Assembly: GCA_019623805.1 (NCBI GenBank)
Contig: CP053680.1
Coordinates: 3,016,001-3,080,000 of the forward strand
DNA: 64,000 nucleotides
Direction of reading: 5' to 3'
Source of the DNA: Gammaproteobacteria bacterium (ex Lamellibrachia satsuma)
GTDB lineage: Bacteria; Pseudomonadota; Gammaproteobacteria; Chromatiales; Chromatiaceae
Positions 48,659 to 58,796 of the stretch are shown piece by piece. The translations under genes and the position numbers were made by a program. Every line of letters starts with the position of its first letter. The stretch's first letter is position 1. The notes under the pieces are model-generated. The model was not told where the DNA came from. It worked only from the letters and a program-made list of their open reading frames with translations, and searched no databases.

Positions 48659-49462
48659 ATGAGTTCCCAGCAAACCCGGAAGAGATCCCCTCTGTTGTTT
48701 CGCGCCTTCTTACTTGTTGCCTCTATGGCGCTGGTTCTGTCAGGGTGCAGTGGTGGCGGTGGAGATGAGGCTGACCCAGCTCCAGCACCCCGTGGCATAG
48801 GCGGTGGTGGTGTCAAAGGGCCTCTGGCGAATGCGGTAACCACGGCCACCCTGTTCGATGCCTCTCAGCCTGGGTTCAAGGGTACGGTGGTGGATACAGG
48901 CACCACTGACAGCGCCGCAGCGATCCAGGGACTGGCCTTGCCTTTCCCTCTGACACCTCCTTATATCCTCGAGTTCACCAGTGACGCGGGAACCACGGAT
49001 ATCACTACCGGCGCCTTTCCGGTGATCAGTACCATGCGCACGGTAATTACCCTGGCTATGCTCGACAAGGGCGAGCAGATCTATGCCACGCCGTTGACCA
49101 CCATGGCCACCGACCTGGCGGTGATGAACGCGGACTCCAGCACGGCTCCCTTCACCGGTGATGGTAATGGCACCACCACTGCGGCTGAGTTTATTGCGGC
49201 GCTGCCGATCGCGGCCGCTCAGGTGGCTTCCACCGTCGGCTTCGGCCTGAGTGGCGATATCGACATCTTCGCTACCCCACCACTGGTGGACGATACCACC
49301 GATACCACCGACGAGCAGGCGGATGTCGCCAGTTACCGCGCCGCCGTGGAGGCGTTGACCGCAGTAGTCGCCCAGATTGATGACCAGCTCCCGGATGCCG
49401 ATGCAAATGCAGTACTGGAAGAGTTGGCCGCAGACCTTTCCACCGGCCAGATCGACGGCTAG
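48659..49462 (+). CDS. Lipoprotein N-terminal part of giant surface protein (ends at amber codon)
   Basis: A 267-residue frame with a lipoprotein signal: basic N-terminus, hydrophobic core and LSGC, with Cys30 to be lipidated and Ser at +2. AAGGAA precedes ATG 48659. The mature part begins with a Gly-rich linker (GGGG; GIGGGGVKG) and a region like a carboxypeptidase-regulatory or Ig fold. It stops at TAG 49460-49462, but the same frame continues for 2117 further codons to 55813, and the Asp/Thr-rich sequence style continues across the TAG. The most likely reading is one 2385-codon gene broken by a nonsense mutation. Confidence 0.75.
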   Translation: MSSQQTRKRSPLLFRAFLLVASMALVLSGCSGGGGDEADPAPAPRGIGGGGVKGPLANAVTTATLFDASQPGFKGTVVDTGTTDSAAAIQGLALPFPLTPPYILEFTSDAGTTDITTGAFPVISTMRTVITLAMLDKGEQIYATPLTTMATDLAVMNADSSTAPFTGDGNGTTTAAEFIAALPIAAAQVASTVGFGLSGDIDIFATPPLVDDTTDTTDEQADVASYRAAVEALTAVVAQIDDQLPDADANAVLEELAADLSTGQIDG

Positions 49463-49498
49463 GTACCCGATGAAACGGGCGCTCCCACCGCCAGTACG

Positions 49499-52400
49499 GT
49501 GCTGACCGAGACCTCTGCTACCGTGCTGCAGCAGGATCCAGCCACGCTGCCGATCCCCGGCACCGATGACGGCACAGGAACTCCGCTGACCGTCGATCAG
49601 GTTCAGCAGATCCTCATCGACGAAACGGCGACCACAGGTGTCACCACCAATACGGACGATCTCGATCCCACCACCGGTACCATCGAATTGGTTCTGGAGC
49701 CGGCTGAGCCAGACCCGGATCGGGACGGCGACGAAGTGCCGAATACCCTGGATGCCTTCCCTGACGATGCCACCGAGTCGGTGGACAGTGATGGTGACGG
49801 CACCGGCGACAATGCCGACACCGACGACGACAACGACGGCGTGGCAGATGTCGACGATGACTTCCCACTTGATCCCGCCGAGCAGGTGGATACTGACGGT
49901 GATGGCACCGGCAACAATGCCGATACCGACGACGACGGCGATGGTGTGCCGGATGCCAGTGACGATTATCCACTGGACAATACCAAGAGCAGCATCAACG
50001 ATCAGGATAATGACGGTTGGGATGTACTCTACGACCCGGACGACAACGATGACACCAACCCCGGTGTAAGTTTCGCCTCTCAGGATCCTGACGGCGACGG
50101 CATCCCCAACGATGTCGATACGGATGACGATAACGACGGCGTACCGGATGCCCAGGATGCCTTCGATACCGATCCCAACGAATTCCTCGATACCGACGGT
50201 GACGGCACTGGCGACAATGCCGACACAAATGACGACGATGACGCCGAGCCGGATGCGAGCGACGCCTTTCCCAAGGACGCCAGCGAAACAGTGGACACTG
50301 ACGGCGACGGCACCGGTGACAACGCCGATGCCGACGACGACAACGACGGTCTTTCCGATGTCGATGAAGGTGACGGTGCAGTCGATACGGACGCTGACGG
50401 CACGCCTGACTCTCGCGACATCGATTCCGATGGCGACGGATACCTTGATAGCGTCGACCTTGATCCCACAGATCCCAGCGTCACTGTAAACAGTGCTCCG
50501 GCTGCCTCGAACGGCACCCTGACCACTGCCGAGGCTACCGTGGGAACCGGAACCCTTATCGGATCCGATGTCAATGCGGGTGACGTACTAGCCTTCAGTG
50601 TGGACAGCCAGGGCACCAATGGCACCGTAGTTATCACCGATGCAGTGACTGGTGCCTATACTTACACACCCACAGACAACGACTTCAACGGCACCGACGC
50701 CTTTACTTTCCGGGTCAGCGACGGCACCGCCAGCTCCAACGTGGCCACCGTTGCGGTTACCATCACCCCGGTGAACGATGCGCCTGCGGCAGATGATGAT
50801 GCGGGTGCCACGGATGAAGGCGGCTCAGTCACCGTCAATGTGCTTGATGGCGATACCGACGTGGAGGGCGATGCCCTGAGCGTCACCAACCTGAGTGTCC
50901 CTGCCAACGGCACGGCCACCCTCAATGCCGACGGCACTGTGACCTACACCCACGACGGTGGCGAGACTATCAGTGACAGTTTTACCTACACTGCCAACGA
51001 CGGTACAGACGACTCCGCTCCCGCCATGGTAGATATCACCGTCACCCCGGTGAACGACGCGCCGATCGGTGTTGCCGATAGCGGCGCCACCCTTGAGGGC
51101 GGCACGGTCACCATCGATCTGCTGGCCAACGACAGCGACGCGGAGAGTGATCCACTCACTATCAGCGGCATGACGCTGCCGGTTAATGGTCAGTTATTGG
51201 ACAATGGCGATGGAACCGTTACCTACATCCACAATGGTGGCGAAACGGTCAGCGACAGCTTTACCTATCGCGCCAATGACGGCAATCTCACCTCCGACCT
51301 CACCACCGTCACTATCACCATTACGCCGGTGAATGATCTGCCCACCGCAGATGACGATGCGGGTACTACGGCTGAAGGTGGTTCGGTCATAGTCAACGTG
51401 CTCGACGGCGATGCCGATGCCGAAGGCAGCGCACTGACCGTCACCAATCTGAGCGTTCCCGCCAATGGTACGGCGACACTCAATGCCGACGGCACCGTGA
51501 CCTACACCCACAACGGCAGTGAGACTATCAGTGACAGCTTCACCTATACCGCCAACGACGGTACCGCTGACTCTGCAGTAGCTACAGTCAATATCACCAT
51601 CACCCCGGTCAACGATGTGCCGCAGGCGGGAGCTGACAGCGGAACACTGGATGAAGGTGGAAGCGTCACTATCGACCTGCTCGCCAACGACAGCGACGGA
51701 GAGAACGACCCGCTCAGCGTGACCGGCATGACACTGCCGGCACATGGCCAGCTGCTGGACAATAGCGACGGCACAATCACCTACAACCACGATGGCGGCG
51801 AATCCACCAGCGACAGCTTTACCTATACCGCGTTTGACGGTGCGGATGCCTCCGCCGTCACCACGGTAACCCTTACCATCAACCCGGTAAACGATGCCCC
51901 TGTGGCCAACGACGACAGCTTCAGCGTCGGCTTCAACAGCAGTAATAATCTGCTTGATGTACTGGTCAACGATACAGATGCCGAAGGCTCGGCACTGACC
52001 ATCAATACACCACTGGGTGCAACTTCACATGGTGGCACCGTCAGCATCGACGGCGGCGCTATTTCCTATACCCCTGCCGACGGTTTCAATGGCACCGAGA
52101 CCTTCACCTATAGCATGACCGACGGTACCGCCAACTCGGCGGATGCCACCGTGACCGTGATAGTCAGTGACAACCAGGCGCCGCTGATCACCGAAGGGGT
52201 CTCCACTACAGTGACCATGGATGAGGACAGCACTCCCACGCCGTTCAGTCTGACCCTTAACGCCACTGATGTGGAAGGTGATGTTCTGACCTGGAGTGTC
52301 GACACCCAGGCCACCAATGGCGTAGCCACTGCCAGTGGTACCGGCAATTCCATGGTTGTCACCTATGTGCCGACCGCCGACTTGAACGGCCCGGACAGCT

Positions 52401-55400
52401 TTGTCGTCGCGGTTACAGATGGCACCAACACCGACACCATCATCGTCAACGTGACCGTCACGGCTCAACCTGATGCCCCGGAAATCACCGAAGGTGCAAC
52501 CACTACGGTGAACATGGACGAGGATGGTGTGCCGACCGCCTTTGCCCTGACCCTCAATGCGACCGATGCAGACGGCGATGTACTGACCTGGAGCATATCC
52601 TCCGCCGCGACGAACGGTTTGGCTACTGCCTCCGGCACCGGCGTCTCCAAGATCATCGGCTATACACCGAATGCGGATGCCAATGGTACCGATACCTTTG
52701 CGGTGCAGGTGGATGACGGCACCGGCAATACCGATACCATCGACGTGACGGTGAACATCGCGCCGATCAACGATGCGCCGACCATCGGCGGAACGGCACC
52801 GGATGGTATGGTGGGCATTGCCTACTCCTTCACCCCGACCTCCGATGACACTGAAGGCGACACCTTGACCTTCACAGCCACCAATCTGCCCAGCTGGGCT
52901 GGCATTAACGGTACCACTGGTGAGATCAGCGGTACGCCGGATGCCGCAGGGATACAGATTGATATCACTATTACCGTCACCGACGATGGTACCCCGTCGG
53001 AATCCGCCGATCTGGGTCCGTTCTCCATCACGATCAATCCGGCAGCAGCGGTGGATGATCTGAGTGGTGTCTACAAACTGACGGAAATCACTACCGCGAT
53101 TAACCGGACGATACAGTCCGGCACCGGCACCTGCTATGAAAATGATCTGGTTGGCGATGTCGAGCGGATGTATATCACGGTGGGCCAGACGGGTATCAAC
53201 CTGATTGCAATGAGTGCTGATCCGTTTGGCGGCCAGCCTACTGGTACAGTTGACTCGGCCAACGACACCTTTACATTGGCTTTGAGTGAAAGCTACTCTG
53301 AAAACGGCTGGGATTTTACTGAGTCATTTATCCTCACCGACGGCACCTATGATTTGGTGGCCGGTACCTTTTCCGGGACTATTACAGAGACCGAAACGGG
53401 TGTGGATACCAATAATGCTGTCAACAATTACGACTGTACACGTACCACGAATTTGACTGCTGACTTCGTTTACCGCCATAACGGCACCGAAGACTACAAC
53501 GGTGTCTACGGTATTGAGTATCGCGGTAGCGACAATATTCAGGCGGGTGACCAGGACCGGGGTACCATTCCAGTTGAGATTGTGATCAACGGTAACAGCT
53601 TCATGCCTTTCGTTGCCGGTGCACATCCGAATACTGTCTATAGCGATGTGAGCTTTGATCCGAATACTGGATTCTTTGTTTTTACCGAGAGTTTTTACGA
53701 TTTGGATGATCTGGATGGTGATGGCTTCGTGAATGATATCCAGTGCTCCAGCACCATGATTGGAGGCATCTTTGTTCGTGCTCCGGATGATGCAGGCGGA
53801 CTGCCGATCGTCTCTTTGTCGGCTGAAGGTACTGACAAGGAGTTCTATGGCCAAGTGGATCCAGCGGTATGTTCAGATCCGGGAGAATTTCCAGATTGGA
53901 GTGACGATTCATGGACCGAAATGTACGGCAAGCGTCTGACGACTGAAGACTATACCCTCAGGGTCACCAGTGCCGTCTCCGATGGCGCTATCGAGGATCT
54001 CCACATCATGGGGCTGTTCAATCCGCCGATGCGCACGGCGGCTACCGGTAGCATTCTGCGGGCTGAGGTCTACGACGCGACAGGCACTGTGTTGCTCTGC
54101 TCCCGGGCGTATGACCAGGGTGGCTTCAGGATAGTGAGCAGATTGCCCCATGCGGACTTCGACACCGAGGCGTTTCAGGATGGTTTCTACAGCTTCGCCA
54201 GCTGCGATACCAACCAGAATGGCATGGGTACCCCGCTGGTCGATGGTGAAAGCTATGTCGTGAAGATCATGGATGACATGGGTACGGTTGATGGTGGTGT
54301 CGACGATCAGGTGGTTGTCTCCCATAACGCGACTGCTCAACTCGCCCTGCCTGTGGCGGACCGTATCAGTCGCAGGGATCTGGATCTGAATGGTGTTGTC
54401 TCCTCAAGTACCGAGCGGGGCCGGGTGATTGGCCTCTACGGGTTCTTCAACCCCTACCAGGCCATGACTGCCAGCTTCCCTGGTGTCCCTGGTGCCAACG
54501 GCTATCATTTCGACTTCGACAGCACCGAGAGTCCTGAACGGAAACGAGTATCCAGTAGCACTCCGACTGTTACAATCCCGCCGGGTGTAATCAACGAGTG
54601 GGACGGTCCTTCGGAACTGCGTGTTTGGTCGGTTCACGATGACGGTCCACGCAGAGCAATCTCCTGGAGTCGCAGTCTGAACGTGTTGGCGGGCATGAAC
54701 GGTTTCTTTACCGTTGAGACAGATAATCCGGATATCTCCCTGGGTAAGTTTGCCCTGCAGGTGATCAGCGACGGAAGTGATGTCACCTGCGTTGTGCCGA
54801 CCTTCACCGGGCTCTCCTGCAGTCCGTGGCAGCCAGGAGCCTCAGGGTTCACTCCAAACGCCATCGACTGGGCCAACAATCGGGTGAGCCTGACGCTGTA
54901 TGATCTGGTAGGCGGTGTGCCGATACCAACGACCCTGACCTTCACCGACAGCGGCAATGCCACTGTGACCATGGGGGCATCTACGGGTGTTGCGCGGGCA
55001 GTGAATCCCGAATTGATGGTCAGATCCCAGTTGACCGAAGATGGTTTAGCGATGACTGTGATCTCCTTTGGTAACGCACCGGCCGCTTTCCTCAATGCGG
55101 ACGTGTCACTGCTGGCTGGAACCTTCGTCGGTGGAGGTAATAGCTTTGCGCTCTGGGATGACACGATTGCGGGTGATGGCAACGACTACATGGATGCCGT
55201 TGACGCCTACTTTCAGTTCCCTTTCGACGACGACAAGGCGCAGCGGGTGGGAAGCTATGCCAGTACCCGCGACCATTCAATATTGGTAGCAGATACCGTC
55301 TCTGCAACCTTCACCAACGACCGACTGGGTTTGGGTATCCCGCCCATGACATTTTCGCTGGACTACACAGTGCTGGATCCCGCTGCGGTAGCTGTGCCGG

Positions 55401-55813
55401 TGCGGGCGGACATCACGGTCCATCTGGATGATGGAACCTCGTTCACGGGTGACACAGCAACTTCTCTTACCACTGCCCATGATATCGGGACGGCAGCGGT
55501 AACCTCGGTTAGTTGGACCAGCACGCTGCCTGCGGACACCCTCTGGCTCGTCCGCGGACGGTTATCAGATCCTGTCACCGGGGATGCTATCCAGTATGGA
55601 GAACTCCGCTCAGAGCCGATGGACCAGGCGACTTCTGACGACTTGGTCCGCGATGCGGGAACCAATACCTGGACTTGGACCGCCCCGGCCGGACTTGATC
55701 TCTCCCTGGATGTGGATGAGCTTGCACGCTTGGGTCTGCGTACTATGGATCCAGACAGGACCATGCAGGGTGATACGAGAAGCATCTTCGTCAAAGGATC
55801 GGCCGCCCCTTAA
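49499..55813 (+). CDS. TSP3/cadherin-like repeat region of giant surface protein, no signal peptide of its own
   Basis: A 2104-residue open frame in the same phase as the lipoprotein part and separated from it only by the amber codon. GTG 49499 has no ribosome site and no signal sequence, so this is unlikely to be translated as an independent gene. Order: TSP3 calcium repeats about 75-325 (DTDGDGTGDNAD); eight Ig/cadherin-like repeats about 330-1095 joined by (T/N)(I/P)xPVND linkers; a putative He_PIG domain about 1096-1182 (GISGTPDAAGI-like); then about 900 residues of beta-rich sequence without a recognised domain. An adhesin or cell-surface giant. A terminator follows at 55836. Confidence 0.72.
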   Translation: MLTETSATVLQQDPATLPIPGTDDGTGTPLTVDQVQQILIDETATTGVTTNTDDLDPTTGTIELVLEPAEPDPDRDGDEVPNTLDAFPDDATESVDSDGDGTGDNADTDDDNDGVADVDDDFPLDPAEQVDTDGDGTGNNADTDDDGDGVPDASDDYPLDNTKSSINDQDNDGWDVLYDPDDNDDTNPGVSFASQDPDGDGIPNDVDTDDDNDGVPDAQDAFDTDPNEFLDTDGDGTGDNADTNDDDDAEPDASDAFPKDASETVDTDGDGTGDNADADDDNDGLSDVDEGDGAVDTDADGTPDSRDIDSDGDGYLDSVDLDPTDPSVTVNSAPAASNGTLTTAEATVGTGTLIGSDVNAGDVLAFSVDSQGTNGTVVITDAVTGAYTYTPTDNDFNGTDAFTFRVSDGTASSNVATVAVTITPVNDAPAADDDAGATDEGGSVTVNVLDGDTDVEGDALSVTNLSVPANGTATLNADGTVTYTHDGGETISDSFTYTANDGTDDSAPAMVDITVTPVNDAPIGVADSGATLEGGTVTIDLLANDSDAESDPLTISGMTLPVNGQLLDNGDGTVTYIHNGGETVSDSFTYRANDGNLTSDLTTVTITITPVNDLPTADDDAGTTAEGGSVIVNVLDGDADAEGSALTVTNLSVPANGTATLNADGTVTYTHNGSETISDSFTYTANDGTADSAVATVNITITPVNDVPQAGADSGTLDEGGSVTIDLLANDSDGENDPLSVTGMTLPAHGQLLDNSDGTITYNHDGGESTSDSFTYTAFDGADASAVTTVTLTINPVNDAPVANDDSFSVGFNSSNNLLDVLVNDTDAEGSALTINTPLGATSHGGTVSIDGGAISYTPADGFNGTETFTYSMTDGTANSADATVTVIVSDNQAPLITEGVSTTVTMDEDSTPTPFSLTLNATDVEGDVLTWSVDTQATNGVATASGTGNSMVVTYVPTADLNGPDSFVVAVTDGTNTDTIIVNVTVTAQPDAPEITEGATTTVNMDEDGVPTAFALTLNATDADGDVLTWSISSAATNGLATASGTGVSKIIGYTPNADANGTDTFAVQVDDGTGNTDTIDVTVNIAPINDAPTIGGTAPDGMVGIAYSFTPTSDDTEGDTLTFTATNLPSWAGINGTTGEISGTPDAAGIQIDITITVTDDGTPSESADLGPFSITINPAAAVDDLSGVYKLTEITTAINRTIQSGTGTCYENDLVGDVERMYITVGQTGINLIAMSADPFGGQPTGTVDSANDTFTLALSESYSENGWDFTESFILTDGTYDLVAGTFSGTITETETGVDTNNAVNNYDCTRTTNLTADFVYRHNGTEDYNGVYGIEYRGSDNIQAGDQDRGTIPVEIVINGNSFMPFVAGAHPNTVYSDVSFDPNTGFFVFTESFYDLDDLDGDGFVNDIQCSSTMIGGIFVRAPDDAGGLPIVSLSAEGTDKEFYGQVDPAVCSDPGEFPDWSDDSWTEMYGKRLTTEDYTLRVTSAVSDGAIEDLHIMGLFNPPMRTAATGSILRAEVYDATGTVLLCSRAYDQGGFRIVSRLPHADFDTEAFQDGFYSFASCDTNQNGMGTPLVDGESYVVKIMDDMGTVDGGVDDQVVVSHNATAQLALPVADRISRRDLDLNGVVSSSTERGRVIGLYGFFNPYQAMTASFPGVPGANGYHFDFDSTESPERKRVSSSTPTVTIPPGVINEWDGPSELRVWSVHDDGPRRAISWSRSLNVLAGMNGFFTVETDNPDISLGKFALQVISDGSDVTCVVPTFTGLSCSPWQPGASGFTPNAIDWANNRVSLTLYDLVGGVPIPTTLTFTDSGNATVTMGASTGVARAVNPELMVRSQLTEDGLAMTVISFGNAPAAFLNADVSLLAGTFVGGGNSFALWDDTIAGDGNDYMDAVDAYFQFPFDDDKAQRVGSYASTRDHSILVADTVSATFTNDRLGLGIPPMTFSLDYTVLDPAAVAVPVRADITVHLDDGTSFTGDTATSLTTAHDIGTAAVTSVSWTSTLPADTLWLVRGRLSDPVTGDAIQYGELRSEPMDQATSDDLVRDAGTNTWTWTAPAGLDLSLDVDELARLGLRTMDPDRTMQGDTRSIFVKGSAAP
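50790..51900 (+). repeat. Tandem cadherin-like repeat array
   Basis: Four consecutive units of about 273-280 bp, each encoding TPVNDAPxxxxDxGxTxEGG, then GDxDxEGDALxVT, then SDSFTYTANDGT. The DNA sequence between neighbouring units is similar enough for recombination or assembly collapse. It lies within the giant gene. Confidence 0.8.
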
Positions 55814-55835
55814 CGCTTTACTTAATAGGAGACAG

Positions 55836-55861
55836 AACCCCGGCACAGCCGGGGTTTTTTG
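55836..55861 (+). terminator. Rho-independent terminator after giant surface gene
   Basis: AACCCCGGC and GCCGGGGTT form a perfect 9-bp stem with an ACA loop, followed by a T run. It sits 22 bp after the stop codon. It is symmetric enough to matter on the other strand too, but no minus-strand gene ends here. Confidence 0.9.
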
Positions 55862-56052
55862 TTTCCGGCGTTGTTTCAGGAACCAATTGACTGTAATCCC
55901 GTGCGTAAAATCACAGGAGAAATCCAATAATTCCCAGCCTGTGAATCTTATTCTCAGCTTCCTCAATATCCATACTGCCTCGCCGACTCATTGATCAAGC
56001 AACCGGTCTTGCATATGCCGGTACTCAGTTTGATTCGAGAGGAACCAAGCCT

Positions 56053-56832
56053 ATGGATGATGTTGGGAAGAGCAGAAATGAGCTGATCGAAGAGGTTACC
56101 CGCCTGCACAGGGTGCGGCACCATGTCAGGCAGACCGGTTTTGAGGCCTTGCAGGAGCAGGTGCGTCTGCAGGAGATGCTGCGGGAATCGATGGATGCCA
56201 TCGTGATGTTCGATGCCGACGGTCTGGTGCAGCTGTTCAGCCGCGGTGCGGAGCAGCTCTTCGGTTGTGAAGAGGCCGATGTGCTCAGCCGCTCGCTGGA
56301 TGGTTGGATTCCCTGTCCTCCTGCGTTTGGTGAAGATGTGCCCCGTTACCTGGCGGATGTCTGCGCCTCCAAAGCCGACCTGTTTCAGCACCCGTTGGAA
56401 GTCAGCAACGCAACGGGCGGAAAACGGCTGGTAACGGTGACGATTTCTCTATCAGGTGTCAGGAACTCCCCGGTGGAACACGATTACTCTTCAGCGCTCT
56501 GTTTCTTTCAGGACATTACCCGGCAGAAGCATGCGCTGCAGGAGGTGGGGGCCTACAGGGATAATCTGGAGAACCTGGTGAAGGATCTCAGCAATGAACT
56601 CCAGGTCTCCAAAGATGATCTGTCATTGGCCAGCCACGCGGAGCAGGATGCCGTGGAGCTGTTGCTACAGGAGATTCGTGCGCCTTTGGGACGTATCCTC
56701 GATGTAGCCAATGCGGCGGCGGCGATGCGGACCGGGGTTGAATGCAACGATATGCAGGAAGGGGTGCGGACCATCCGCCATACGGCGGGTGAGTTGATGA
56801 TGCTGCTGAAGGTGGTTACAAAGGAGAAGTAG
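56053..56832 (+). CDS. PAS domain protein with degenerate histidine-kinase dimerisation segment
   Basis: A 259-residue cytosolic protein. An N-terminal coil precedes a PAS domain about 45-160 (DAIVMFDADGLVQLFSRGAE) and a second coil. The segment LLQEIRAPLGRILDVANAA looks like a HisKA box, but the phosphoacceptor His is Gln (QEIRAPL instead of HExRxPL), and no ATP-binding domain follows. It would not phosphorylate and is probably a sensory or scaffold protein. Its ATG has GAGG about ten bases upstream. It is 200 bp after the giant surface protein and ends just before a terminator. Confidence 0.8.
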   Translation: MDDVGKSRNELIEEVTRLHRVRHHVRQTGFEALQEQVRLQEMLRESMDAIVMFDADGLVQLFSRGAEQLFGCEEADVLSRSLDGWIPCPPAFGEDVPRYLADVCASKADLFQHPLEVSNATGGKRLVTVTISLSGVRNSPVEHDYSSALCFFQDITRQKHALQEVGAYRDNLENLVKDLSNELQVSKDDLSLASHAEQDAVELLLQEIRAPLGRILDVANAAAAMRTGVECNDMQEGVRTIRHTAGELMMLLKVVTKEK

Positions 56833-56876
56833 CTTTCTTACGATATATCAGGAAAAACCTGGCTGGTTGGCAGGTG

Positions 56877-56924
56877 CAGAACCCACCATCGGATGCGTAC
56901 CCGGTGGTGGGTTCTGTTTTTTTA
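56877..56924 (+). terminator. Rho-independent terminator after the PAS gene (shared with proS)
   Basis: CAGAACCCACCA and TGGTGGGTTCTG form a 12-bp stem, followed by a T run on the plus strand. proS ends 17 bp further on the other strand, so it may serve both. Confidence 0.88.
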
Positions 56925-56940
56925 TCTCTTCAATATCTGT

Positions 56941-58656
56941 TTACAATTGCCCTTTGATATGGTCGAGAATCTCATCCAGCGGGATGAAGCTGTTCTCCGA
57001 TGCGGTGCGGGCACGGTACTCCACATTACCCTCATCCAGAGAGCGCTCCCCTACCACGATGCGATGGGGGATGCCGATCAGTTCCATGTCGGCAAACATG
57101 AAACCGGGGCGCACATTCCGGTCATCCAGCAGCACCTCGATACCCGCAGTTTCGAAGGCTTCGTACAGTTGTTCAACGGCTTCCCGTACCCGGTGGGATT
57201 TGTTCATCTTCATCGGGCAGATGGCGACCTGGAAAGGTGCGAGCCCGGCAGGCCAGCAGATGCCTTTATCGTCGTGGTGCTGCTCGATAGTCGCTGCCAC
57301 CACCCGTGAGACGCCGATGCCGTAACAGCCCATGGTCATGGTGACGGATTTTCCGTTCTCATCCAGCACCTTGGCGTTCATCGCCTCACTGTACTTCTGG
57401 CCGAGCTGGAAGATGTGACCTACCTCGATGCCCCGTGCAATGGTAAGCGTGCCGTTACCATCGGGACTGGGGTCACCCTCAACGACGTTGCGCAGGTCGG
57501 CGATGTTTTCCGGTTCCGGCAGATCCCGTCCCCAGTTGATGCCGAAGTGGTGTTTGCCGTCCTGGTTGGCACCTGCGCTGAAATTGGCCATCTGTGCCAC
57601 GGCGTGATCGACGAAAAGCGGGATGTTCAGATTGACAGGACCCAATGAGCCGGTGCCTGCACCGACTGCAGCGCGGATCTGCTCTTCGTCGGCAAAGGTC
57701 AGAGGTATCGCCATCTGGGGCAGCTTCTCCGCCTTGATCTCATTCAGCTCGTGATCACCGCGTACCAGCAGGGCAACGAGATCGCTCTCGCTCTCTTCGT
57801 CCGCCAGCACGATCAGGGTCTTGACCGTTTGTTCGACCGGTTGGTTGAACTGCTCCACCAGCTCCTGGATGGTTTTTGCGTTCGGGGTGTCCACCAGCTC
57901 CATCTCACGGCCGGGGGCGGGGCGGTCACCTGCGGGTGCCACCGCTTCCGCCAGTTCGATATTGGCGGCATAATCGCTTTCCGTGGAGAAGGCGATGGCG
58001 TCTTCACCCGATTCCGCCAGCACATGGAACTCGTGGGAGGTGCTGCCGCCGATGCTGCCGGTATCCGCCGCCACCGGGCGGAAGTTGAGGCCACAGCGGC
58101 TGAAGATGCGCGTGTAGGTCTCATACATCTGCTCATAAGTACCCTGTAGGGATTCCTGATTCTGATGGAAGGAGTAGGCGTCCTTCATGAGGAATTCACG
58201 GGCGCGCATGATGCCGAAACGAGGGCGGATCTCATCGCGGAACTTGGTCTGGATCTGGTAGAAATTGATCGGCAGTTGCTTATAGCTCCGCAGCTCGTTA
58301 CGCGCCAGATCGGTGATGATCTCCTCGTGGGTGGGACCGAAGCAGAACTCCCGGTTGTGGCGGTCGTGAAAACGCAGCAGCTCCGGGCCATATTTCTCCC
58401 AGCGGCCCGACTCCTGCCAGAGTTCGGCGGGCTGCACGGTCGGCATCAGTACCTCCAGTGCGCCGGCGCGATCCATCTCATCCCGCACGATGCGTTCTAC
58501 CTTGCGTAATACTCGCAGTCCCAGCGGTAGCCAGGAGTAGAGACCGGCGGCCAGTTTGCGGATCATGCCGGCGCGCAGCATCAGCTTGTGGCTGGCAGTC
58601 TCCGCATCGGCGGGGGTTTCCTTGACGGTTTGCAGCGGAAAGTCAGAAGTACGCAT
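56941..58656 (-). CDS. proS: Prolyl-tRNA synthetase
   Basis: Class II aminoacyl-tRNA synthetase charging tRNA-Pro, 571 residues, with the bacterial insertion/editing domain between motifs 2 and 3. Motif 2 ([21 protein letters not shown]), [10 protein letters not shown] near the N-terminus and the [10 protein letters not shown] motif 3 region are present. The length and the editing insertion (about 220-400) fit bacterial ProRS. It is a single-gene unit divergent from the aminotransferase. Confidence 0.97.
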   Translation of the reverse strand: MRTSDFPLQTVKETPADAETASHKLMLRAGMIRKLAAGLYSWLPLGLRVLRKVERIVRDEMDRAGALEVLMPTVQPAELWQESGRWEKYGPELLRFHDRHNREFCFGPTHEEIITDLARNELRSYKQLPINFYQIQTKFRDEIRPRFGIMRAREFLMKDAYSFHQNQESLQGTYEQMYETYTRIFSRCGLNFRPVAADTGSIGGSTSHEFHVLAESGEDAIAFSTESDYAANIELAEAVAPAGDRPAPGREMELVDTPNAKTIQELVEQFNQPVEQTVKTLIVLADEESESDLVALLVRGDHELNEIKAEKLPQMAIPLTFADEEQIRAAVGAGTGSLGPVNLNIPLFVDHAVAQMANFSAGANQDGKHHFGINWGRDLPEPENIADLRNVVEGDPSPDGNGTLTIARGIEVGHIFQLGQKYSEAMNAKVLDENGKSVTMTMGCYGIGVSRVVAATIEQHHDDKGICWPAGLAPFQVAICPMKMNKSHRVREAVEQLYEAFETAGIEVLLDDRNVRPGFMFADMELIGIPHRIVVGERSLDEGNVEYRARTASENSFIPLDEILDHIKGQL

Positions 58657-58796
58657 TGCGGTAAAAGATCCTGTGGTGAAAACGCGCCATTCTAGCCTGC
58701 AATTTGCGGTGGGTCATCCACTCTGCAGGAACGGCTTGACGCAGGGTGGGCAGGGGCATACTTTCAGAATTACTCTCGGTATTGGAAATCTCAGAC

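Noticed and set aside
48422..48673. 83-residue minus-strand frame upstream of the giant surface gene
   Set aside because: Ser/Arg/Thr-rich, no ribosome site, and it overlaps the downstream start region.
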